A DNA stretch of 64,000 nucleotides from Zizania palustris (taxonomy: Eukaryota > Streptophyta > Magnoliopsida > Poales > Poaceae): positions 9,263,455 to 9,327,454 of the forward strand of contig JAAALK010000082.1 of NCBI GenBank assembly GCA_019279435.1. The letters run 5' to 3'. The translations under genes were made by a program, and so were the position numbers. How positions within the stretch are numbered: position 1 is the stretch's first letter; every line of letters begins with the position of its first letter. Below the pieces are notes generated by a model. That model ran no database searches, had not been told where the DNA came from, and saw only the letters and a list, made by a program, of their open reading frames with translations. This document shows, piece by piece, positions 55,704 to 64,000 of the stretch.

Positions 55704-56133
55704 TGTTAGGATAAGATCTCGGGGAGAGGGATTCAGATCTCTCTCCCCACATGCGCACTTAGCCCCATGCCTAACAGAACCCCTATTCTCCTGTGCGCCC
55801 TGATCGGGGGCGCCCCAACCGAACCATGGTTGAGGGGCCCCTGCCGCTAGCGCTATATTAAGGGGGAAGGGCTCAGACGTCAAGGTACTGATACCTTGCG
55901 CGCCCAAACACCTTCCCCACATCCCTACTGACCCGATCTACTCTTGCGCTAAGCGGCGGGAAGACTCCCTCGCCGCACCGACGCCATGGCGTCATTCTCG
56001 TCGACTCCGGCCCCCTCCGGTGAAGGTACACAACCCTAATCCCTCTCTGTTTTACCTACTAAGACCACATGCCATGTTTTAGACCTAAGAGAACCCTTTC
56101 TAGACCTAGGCTAGAGATCAACCTAGGCTAACA
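55704..56133 (+). repeat. Element F 3' LTR and adjoining polypurine tract
   Basis: 430 bp, preceded by the purine tract AGGGGGAGAA (55694-55703). TATA-like box at 55854-55861. Differences from the 5' copy: three near its start (about 55729-55741) and one near 55994. Confidence 0.95.
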
Positions 56134-56360
56134 CATTTATATATAGTAATGCCTCCAGTTTTTTTTTGCACCAACACAGCTTTTTATCATATAAAGTACC
56201 CATATGATTTCAAGAAGAGTTTGTAATCTAGAAGCAGGATGCAGTAGTGCGGGAGAAATGAAGTATCTGACAATCAATCCATATCTTAGGAGAGAAGTTA
56301 CAGAAACAATTTGTTTTCTGGTGAGAGTGAGGCATCACTCAACCTGTAAGCTAAAAACGA

Positions 56361-57690
56361 CTAGTTACCAACCTGCAAGCTAGTGACAATCTTGGCCAGC
56401 CGCATGGCTTCCTGCAGGCCCTCCAGCTCCTGCTGGATCGTCGTCGCGAGCTCTTCCAGTGCGCTGCTCGTCACCCCTGCCTGATATCAACGCACCACAA
56501 AAATGCAGTCGATCAAGCACAAGATAATTGCCTCTGAATTATCCTGTAGTAAAGTAATATCCGTTAATTATTGCATAAAGCGTGCAGTGTACCGTGGCGT
56601 AGAGCATGTCGGCGTTTGCTTCGATCGCGTTCACCGTGCCCACGCAAGCGAACATTGTTTTGTGTAAGGTCTCCATGTTGCCCTGCAAGTGTGTGTTGAG
56701 CTGAGTGATTTGCTGCTGGTTGAGTGGTTTGTCGATCAAACAATGAAACTTGCGAGAGATCGAGGAGAGTGCCCGTACTTGAGCGCCGTCGGCTAAGGGG
56801 AGGGAGGTGCAGGCGGCGGAGAGGACGCGGCCGAGGTCGTCGACGGCGTCCGTGTGCGGCTTGGAGAGGGGCTCCCAGGAGGCGAGCAGGGGAAGCTGCG
56901 GGCGGAGAAGCCTTGCTAGCTTGAGCTTCTGCCGCCGCCGCTGCGCCACGATCCGCTTCGCCGCCTGGATGTTGCGGAGCTCCGCCACGCGCAGCCACGT
57001 GTAGAACAACTTGTTCTGCATGTATGCATGTGTGTCAGTGACTCAGTGTGTGTCTATCAGAAGATCTATACCGAGCTGCATCCATGGCGATGAATTGGCT
57101 GGCGATCGATCTCTCACCTCGGCGGCGGAGGTGGCGCGGGCCATGGCCTTCTCCATCCTGGCGTTGGCGAAGCGCCATTGTAGCAGCCGCACGGTGAGCA
57201 AGCGCGCACGGTGCGCCGACTCCTCCTTCTTCCGCGTCATCATCTCCCTCAGCACGGTCGATCCTGATCTACTCCCGGTGTCCTCCGGCGACGAAGCCCC
57301 GGTGGTGCTCCGCCTCCGCCTCGCCGGCTCCCACGAGCCCCTCGCGGCGGCCATCGTTGCCGCGGCGGCCGCTCCCACCTCGGGCAACGACGGCCGCCGC
57401 GGGGAAGGCAAGGCGGTGTTCTCCATGCTGCTCAGCGCCCGCCGCGGCGGAACGGCCAGGACGGCGGCGCCGTCGGCGCTCTGCTTCTTGCTGTAAGCGA
57501 AGGACGCCGCCCTGCGGAGGGATCGCGCGAAGTTGGTCGACGAGAAGAGCGGCGCGGGGCGCATCCCGTCGTAGACGAACGCGCCAGCGCCGGCGCCGGA
57601 TGCCGTGCTGCTCGCGCTGCGCGCCAGCAGGCTCCGCGAGGACGCCGTGAGCGGGCACGGGTTGCCGCCACCGCCGCCATTGGACTCCAT
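56361..57690 (-). CDS. QWRF-motif protein gene, four exons, 339 aa
   Basis: A host gene on minus, with exons 57690-57118, 57015-56779, 56682-56593 and 56480-56361. All introns (102, 96 and 112 bp) begin GT, end AG and fall between codons, and the sum is 339 residues plus stop. Exon 1 is Ser/Ala/Arg-rich and GC-rich, then carries LLQWRFANARMEKA; the QWRF motif is at residues 171-174. Exons 2-4 give the conserved helical C-terminal region (KLFYTWLRVAELRNIQAAKR, RRQKLKLARLLRPQLPLLASWE, ELEGLQEAMRLAK). QWRF/AUGMIN8-type proteins are microtubule-associated in plants. This is a short member. The ATG at 57690 is chosen because homology-like sequence starts there, although the frame is open further up. 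Splicing is predicted, not observed. Confidence 0.88.
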
Positions 57691-58578
57691 GGCTCGACCG
57701 CCGATAAATAAATTAATTAAGAATAAATTAATAAATATAGCGGTAATTAACCTTGGCCGATCAGAGCAAATACATTGCTGACAAGACACAAGATTGTAAG
57801 AAGGGGAGATCAAAGCGTGCAGCACTAGCTCCTCTCGAGCTAGTGCTCCGGCTTGACTACGAACTGTGCTGGCTTGGTTGTGTTGCGTACGTTGCACCAT
57901 GGAAGTAGAAGAAGAAGAAGAAGATAGTGCTCTCGAGAGGGCACATCGCTCTCTTGACATGATGGAAGAACTAGATTTTATTCTTCTATATTTGCATTAC
58001 ACATTTGCAGAAGACATTTCCTCTCATTTGATTGATTTCATCCATGTATACATCTTTGATGCTTTCAGCGAACATAGAGAACGATGCACTTGTGACTTAT
58101 TGATGGATGCATATACTCACATCGTTAGCCATACACGTGAAAAATGCTTTTATTTAGAGGCATGTAGAAGCTTGAGAAAGAGGAGAAATTTACGGCAAGA
58201 AATGATGGGGTTTGGTGGGAGAAAGGGAGAGTAGAAACGGCGAGCCATTGTCCAGAGCGCTGCTATGTCAAAGCGACCTAGCTACTTAGCTGAAGATCGA
58301 GGTCAATCTGGCCGTTCGCGCGTGCGCACGCCACTATTCCCCCTAAGTCCTTACAGATGGCTATTCGATGCCCAATTTAGTCGTCGGAATTGGAGTTGCT
58401 TTATAAAGATATATCAGTGTCTACGCTATAAAACATAAAAAATGAGAGAAAAAAATTATACTATCACATAAAATTTGTACGAGTATATATCAGAACCTAA
58501 ATATTTAAGCAATAAATTTCCAAAAAGCCCACCCATGATAAGCAGTAAGCCAAGCAACGTGGCTAAATATCAAGGGTT
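57691..58578. other. Upstream region of the QWRF gene
   Basis: 5' UTR and promoter sequence of the minus-strand gene are expected here. No confident TATA box could be fixed. A plus-strand open frame (57866-58234) has no recognisable domain and is probably chance. Confidence 0.5.
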
Positions 58579-58831
58579 AGTGGGATACATATCATTATAA
58601 TTCATATATTTTGATTGGTACTATTACAATTTCATGTAACTTCGAACTATATCATTACAAATTTAGGAGATTCCAAAATATGATATTATAATTTTAGAGA
58701 ATTCTGAAATATGCCATTATAATTTCAGAGAATTATAAGACCGAGCTAAAATTATAATGACATAAATCTAAATATACGAATTGTAATAACATTTCTCCAA
58801 ACTCATAAAATTATAATGATATAATCCAATT
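58579..58831. repeat. Foldback MITE-like element, about 250 bp
   Basis: The start (GGATACATATCATTATAATT) and the inverted end (GGATTATATCATTATAATTT) match over about 20 bp, and internal copies of ATTATAATTT words occur on both strands. No certain target duplication. It has no coding capacity. Confidence 0.6.
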
Positions 58832-59420
58832 ATTCCAAATATAAAACGCTGCTATGGATATAAATATAGTAAATAATTGATAGCACGATTACGAGTATAT
58901 TTATTTAAAGTCTGGTTTTGATATGACTGAGTACACCATGGATATTTTATTAGTTATTATATCTAAACCCCGAATGTGGACGGGAGGAAGAGAGATGCCA
59001 TGTCAACGTTGGGAGAGATAAACTGGCTTATTTAGGTGGCATTTCCGAAGGTAAGTTGTACCTATCTCCCCGAAGAAACATGATCTATAAACTGATTCAG
59101 AGTCAAAATCACGGCCATGTACTAATTAGTTTATTATATATTTTGGAATTTGGAATGATATGCCCACCATATCAGGCATAACATTTGGGCTTGAGCAAAG
59201 TTGTCTCCATTTATTAAAAATCAGCCAAATAATGATGGGCCTAATCCTCTAGGCCATCTGTTGAGTAGGGATGGAATGAGATTGAATACGGGTAAAAACG
59301 AATTTGGATATCACTAATTACCTCATTTTATTTCGGTTTTGAATACAAATATAAATATTTTCAAATATGAATACAAAAAATGGATAGCTCGGATCCAAAT
59401 GATTATTAAGTTCAACTTTT
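58832..59420. other. Intergenic DNA
   Basis: AT-rich, no gene or clear repeat boundary recognised. Confidence 0.5.
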
Positions 59421-59459
59421 TTGTACCGGGTATGAAAGATGCAATTTTTTATTTGCGAA

Positions 59460-60960
59460 GTATAAGCACTCGGCAAACACAAATTATTTGTGTAGTGTCT
59501 TTAATTTAGCACTTGGCAACCATTTTTATTTTTAAAAATTTTGTCAGGTATGTTTTTCCTTTTTTTACTGACAAATTTTGTGAAACATCTTTCAATTTAG
59601 TAGGTAAGGCCTAAAAATAGACTCAAAAATATTAATATAATTTTTCTATAGGTTTTAGGTCATTATTTCATGCACTTATAGTTCAAATTTAACCAATTTA
59701 AATATAAATCCTAGAAATACAATTAATGAATAAACAATAGTAAACTAACACAAAAATACCATTTTTACATGAGATAAGCTACATTATATTTTGATTATTA
59801 AAAAAGTTTTGAGTTAAAAAATATTTAACCATCAATTTAATTTCAAACCTAACCCATTCCTTTTCTAAACTCTAATTCTTCTTTGGAGAATCTCTGATTT
59901 TTTTAACATACTACATACCAACTTTCTAAAAATATTTTTAATTTTTTATCACAACATATATGTATAATATTATAACAACATGACAAGTCTTATGTTTTTA
60001 AAACCTCATTTGGTTTTTTAGAATTAAAAAACTTTTAAGCTCTACATTGTCGATCAAGTGTCGAAACCTAATTTTTTCAAAATTTATTTTAATTTAGTGG
60101 TTAAGGCCTTCAAATGGACTCATAAATATTTATATAATTTTTTTATAAATTTTGGTTCATTATTTCAGGCACTTGCAGTTCAAATTTCACCTGTTTCAAT
60201 TTAAATCCTAGAAAAAAACACATAATGAATTAAAAATAGTAAACCAACCAAGAAAAATAGAAATTTTTTAAATGAGATAACCTATATTGTTTTTTATTGT
60301 AAAAAAGTTTCAAGTTCAAAAAAATATTTAGCCATTATTTTTTAAAAAACATACCCATTCTTTCTTTAAACAATTATTCCTTTATGGAAAATCTCAGGTT
60401 TCTTAACATCCTACGCGATAGCTTTTTTGAAATATTTTCAAATTTTTATGACAACATCTATATATCACATAATAACAACATTATTAGTCTTGTATTTTTT
60501 AGACTTCATTTTGTTTTTTAGAATTGAAACATTATTAAACTCTACATTATCGATCGACTGTCGAAACCTAATTTTTTTCAAAATTTCATTAAATTTAGTC
60601 GTTAAGGCCTATAAATGGGCTCATAAATATGAATATAATTTTTTATAAATTTTGGTTCATTATTTCATGCACTTGCAATTCAAATTTTACCTATTCTAAT
60701 TTAAATCCTAAAAACACACTTAATGAATTAAAAATAGTAAATCAACCAAGAAAAATACCATATTTTTACATGAGATAATCTATATTGTTTTTTGATTGTA
60801 ATTTTTTAGTTTAAATAAAGATTTAACTATCAATTTATTTTAAAATCTAACACATTCCTTCTTTAAACCTTAATTCCTTTGTGGAAAATCTCATATTTCT
60901 AAACATCCTACGTGACAATTTTCTTGAAACATTTTTGGTGCGTTTTTTGTCACACTTTAA
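59460..60960. repeat. Three tandem copies of a roughly 500-bp AT-rich repeat, CACTA-like flank
   Basis: Equivalent landmarks recur at about 59606, 60102 and 60603 (spacing 496 and 501 bp): TTAAGGCCT, then TCATAAATAT, then TTCATTATTTCA.GCACTT, then a run ending ATGAGATAA. The copies are diverged, roughly 75-85% alike by eye. Just left of the first copy, AGCACTCGGCAAACACA (59464-59480) resembles subterminal words of grass CACTA (En/Spm) elements, so this may be the inside of a decayed CACTA element. Termini were not found. Confidence 0.6.
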
Positions 60961-61007
60961 CACACGCGTGGCCTAGGAGATATGATTAACTCTAGTGCAG
61001 GTCCTAC

Positions 61008-63643
61008 TGTAACACCCCAAATTTTCAATACAATAAAAATATTATTAAATTCAATTTCTTGGAATATATATTTCTGAAAATACTTTAAATACCCTTTTAT
61101 ACCCAATTAAACTACAGCATAGAGTAGATGGCCAAATTAGGAGGTGAAACTTTTTGTATATGATCCTAAGACCAAGATATATTTTTGAGAATTTTTATAA
61201 ATTTTTACCAACCTTGGAAGTAGCCCTAAGATTTTAATCTATTTTCTGGAATTATTTTTATTCAGAAATGCTTTAAAAATAGTAATGGGCTCCCTCTCCT
61301 CCAGCCGGCCCAGCCCATCACCCACGCTCGCCTTAGGCTGACAGCCTGGTCCCACCTGTCGGCGCCGATTGCCTCCGCTCGCGCGCGCGCCCGACGCCTC
61401 GGCCCCACCCGTCAGCCGCCTCCCTCGCTCGTTCGCGCTCACTGGCGTGTGGCCCCCGCCTGTCAGATCCGTCGTCCCCGCGAGATCCACCCCCGGATCC
61501 CCCCTCGCCGGCCGAAGCTCTAACTCCGCCTAGGATCCGCCCTCGCCGGCCCCCTCCCTTTAATCCGACGCCTGCAATGAATTCCCCTCAACGCGTCGAC
61601 CGTTTCCCCCTATTAATCTCGCCCGATTCGTGTCCAGGTGCGTTGAACCGCGTTCAACCCGAGCTCGCCGGCGTCAAGGCACATTTATCCCCGGCCACCG
61701 TCGATTGCGCCCTCCCTGCCCCCGCCGGTACCCCTATATAAACCACGGCCCTCCACCGCGTTCGGTTTACGCATCCAATTGCACTCAGACCAAGCCGAGC
61801 GCCCACACTTCGCCTTTTAGCGCAATCCCCCTACTCCGCCTCCGGCCACCGCTCGCCGTCGCCTCGGACCATCCCCGTCCGTGCCTCCACCACCGTCGTG
61901 ACCGCCAGGACCTCACCGACCTCAGCCACCACTCCGTCGACGACGAACCTCGCCGGATCGCCGTCACCACCGAGGACCCGAACACCGTCGCCGCCTCCGC
62001 TCGTCGCCGGCCTCACCCCGTCGGTCTTTTCTCACCGCCGAGGTACCCTCGTGATCCCCGTAGCAACCTCTTTCCATTTTAGGCCTTAGCTTCGACCGCC
62101 ATAGCTCGCTGTGGCCCCTGGCCCGCTCGCCGTCGCCGGAGAAGATGACCGGCACGGGTCGAGTACCTGTGCCGTGTCGGATTCGATCCGCGCCGTGCGA
62201 TCTGGATCTAACGGTACTGATTTAATCCCTCGTGCGGTTTAATCGGCGCCGTTGGATCTGTGCGAAGGGGTACGTTTTAATCTCGTGCGTCCGTTAGTTT
62301 TAAAACCTCGCATCGTATCTAAGCCGTCCATTGCGTACCGGTTCAAACGTTTTAATCCTGTCCGTCCACGTCACTTTAACTCCCCCGCCTCACCCTCGCG
62401 CGTCGGATCTGGATCCGACGGTACAGATCGACACGGTGCACACACACAGTGCGCGAATTCACCGTGGGCCTGGCTCACCGTGGACCCGAGGGGTTTAAAA
62501 ATTGAAAATGAATTTCAAAAATACTTTTAAACTTGTAAAATTCATATCTGGCACATTTGAACTCTAAAAATTGCCATTCCAATTTCAAAAAATTCATAAT
62601 ATTATTCTCTACAGGTTTATGCAATAAAAACAGTAGGTTTACTTTGGGCATTTCATGTTTATTCAAATAAGTATTCAAATGCCTTTAGGATTAAAATATA
62701 AATTCAAATGTTTAATCTTCAGAAAAATTTAGATTTATTTCCTTTCTGTCCATTTACTGAAAACCATTAAATTAACATGAACTTTTCATTTCAAATTTAT
62801 TTGAGAACTTAATATGACAATAATCACATTTAAACACCCTTTTCTAAAAAGGAAAACTCTTTAATTCCTTTAAAAATTTATTTATGAAATAAACCACAGA
62901 ACTTTAACCATTGAATTTATTTTATATAAAATCAAACCAACTTTAACTTATGTGCTTATAATGTAATGTTATATTGTTTGATTGAATGTTGTGTTCTTTT
63001 TATTTTACTTTACTATATCAAAAAGACTACGACGTCGCCGAGGAGCCAGAGTACTTCCCCGAAGTCCCTCCCTCTCCCTTTGCTGAACAAGGCAAGTCAC
63101 CAAACCAATCTTTTGAGCATATTGAACCCATGTTTGATTAAACTATCACTAAAACACATAGGTTATATGTGCATTAGTCAAATGAACCCTTACAATATAT
63201 TTATTTAGGATCCCCCGACCTTGATGTGCAACCCAAGCCATGCTCTCTAGCCTAAACTCCTTGTCACCATATGATCAATGATATTAGCTAGTGTCCAATG
63301 TATTGACACAATCGCTATAGGATAAAAATGAGTCGTAGCAGAATGGTTCTATTATATGATCCCCGTTACTTCTTACCCTTGGATTTCCGTTGGTGATGAG
63401 TTATGGTTGTGAGTGTATGCATGGTGGGTTCCGGGTGCAAGCTAGGGCATTGGTCGGTAGCACCCGGGGCACTATAAGGACCGGTCTGAGGGATCCGTTG
63501 CAATACACTTACGTACTAACCACAAGTCTAGTGGGTAAGTCCTAACTAAGGTATGGATTGTTCCAAACCGAGGCCACCATTTGGAGATGGGTCAAGTTGC
63601 ACCTGCGGGTGACTTGTACCAATGTGGCGCAAAAGGGGGTGCG
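61008..63643 (+). repeat. LTR G, related to solo LTR H, incomplete
   Basis: It starts TGTAACACCCC, like H, and follows the same order: AT-rich start, GC-rich promoter region with TATA box (TATATAAA, 61735-61742), FP-rich block at 63025-63096, and the word GGGTTCCGGGTGCAAGCT at about 63426. Similarity to H stops near 63640, about 2.63 kb into the LTR, where H still has more than 700 bp to go. H and G are diverged copies of one family. Confidence 0.8.
63025..63096 (+). other. 24-codon conserved open block in LTR G
   Basis: Counterpart of 53316-53387. The C-terminal residues PEVPPSPFAEQGK are identical in both, with only third-position changes. Confidence 0.45.
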
Positions 63644-63655
63644 ACGTTAGCCGGG

Positions 63656-64000
63656 ATGCGGCCCGGCGCGCCGGCGAAACCTAGAGCGGGTGGTTATCGC
63701 TTGGAGCATTTCATATCGAGGTTTTGGCATATGAGTGCCCTCATCAGCCGCGATCCTCATATTTTTATGGTCGCGATCCTCCCTTGTCTTTTGCTCGTCA
63801 ATTTCACCGATGACCCTCTTCGAATAGGCTCTTATGAGTTCTATCATCCATCGGTCTTTGCCAGACAGTTGGGCTTCGATCAACTTACGCCCCATTTGTT
63901 TTTCGTTGATTGGATCTCGACTCGCTGGGAGGTCAAGAGTACACTAGAGTGGGATCGCCTCTTTCATATGACCGACGAGATCCTTGCTGGTGATTTTGCC
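63656..64000 (+). CDS. Plant-mobile-domain-like protein, partial at window end
   Basis: From the ATG at 63656 the frame is open for 115 codons to the window edge. The segment RFWHMSALISRDPHIFMV, then YEFYHPSVFARQLGFDQLTPHLFF, then the Trp/Arg-rich FVDWISTRWEVKSTLEWDRLF resembles the plant mobile domain / aminotransferase-like family that occurs in host genes and as extra ORFs in grass gypsy elements. It joins LTR G sequence abruptly at about 63640, so it probably belongs to a separate insertion or rearrangement. The start codon is tentative. Confidence 0.5.
   Translation, partial: MRPGAPAKPRAGGYRLEHFISRFWHMSALISRDPHIFMVAILPCLLLVNFTDDPLRIGSYEFYHPSVFARQLGFDQLTPHLFFVDWISTRWEVKSTLEWDRLFHMTDEILAGDFA

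Larger units (their letters stand above)
46063..56133 (+). mobile_element. Element F: Ty1/copia retrotransposon, pol split by a solo LTR
   Basis: 10,071 bp, of which 3,233 bp is the nested insertion and its duplication. It has LTRs of 430 bp each, an exact duplication CATTT (46058-46062 and 56134-56138), an iMet primer site, a long leader, one gag-pol frame without internal stop, and a polypurine tract at 55694-55703. The LTRs differ at four positions by eye. Gag, LTR and integrase differ clearly from the Sireviruses to the left; I do not assign a copia lineage. Confidence 0.95.

Noticed and set aside
57866..58234. 122-codon plus-strand frame upstream of the QWRF gene
   Set aside because: It has no recognisable domain and lies opposite the likely promoter and 5' UTR of the QWRF gene.
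61630..62155. 150-codon Pro/Arg-rich plus-strand frame in LTR G
   Set aside because: It overlaps minus-strand open frames and is not conserved in H. It is probably GC-driven.

Overview
The window looks like grass (Poaceae) nuclear DNA, most likely panicoid. It has a GC-rich first exon in the only intact host gene, nested Sirevirus-type Ty1/copia elements, a Tat/Grande-type Ty3/gypsy element and CACTA-like debris. Almost everything is transposable element. Only about 301 bp at 31204-31504, about 3.1 kb at 42945-46062 and about 4.9 kb at 56139-61007 belong to no LTR element, and the only confident host gene is a four-exon QWRF-motif gene at 56361-57690 on the minus strand.

Layout. (1) 1-31203 is a nest of four Sirevirus-type copia elements. 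D is on the minus strand, is the oldest host and is cut by the window start. A (2466-29827, plus) inserted into the 5' LTR of D. B (5395-11712) and C (12051-22875) each inserted into the gag gene of A, only 333 bp apart in A's own coordinates, and both have exact 5-bp target-site duplications. B lacks all of pol and the N-terminal half of gag but keeps a clean 615-codon ORF. C is full length but carries several lesions although its LTRs are almost identical. (2) 31505-42939 is a minus-strand Tat-type gypsy element (E; TSD AATAT) with gag, protease, RT, two RNase H domains and integrase. A separate plus-strand gene with five exons lies between pol and the 3' LTR, behind its own TATA box. (3) 42945-46062 is host intergenic DNA with a 305-bp hAT MITE and a 1.24-kb gene-capturing DNA element that carries the 3' half of a caffeoyl-CoA O-methyltransferase-like gene. 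(4) 46063-56133 is a copia element (F; TSD CATTT) whose gag start can be spliced in frame to an ATG inside the 5' LTR. A 3.2-kb solo LTR (H; TSD GCATA) splits its pol gene. (5) 56139-61007 holds the QWRF gene, a foldback MITE and a three-copy, roughly 500-bp repeat. (6) From 61008 there is a second LTR related to H (here called G). It is interrupted near 63640 by a sequence that encodes a plant-mobile-domain-like protein and runs off the window.

How the parts relate. The elements form a time series. D was interrupted by A, and A by B and C. The LTR pairs of B and C differ by only two or three substitutions by eye, those of E and F by about four each, and those of A by many more. B has no pol, and C has a broken gag-pol despite near-identical LTRs, so both probably moved with proteins supplied in trans. 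The most unusual biology is the spliced antisense gene of E, the LTR-encoded, intron-split gag leader of F, and a 24-codon block in the H/G LTRs whose second half shows only synonymous differences. All element names (A-H) are local labels. No database search was possible.
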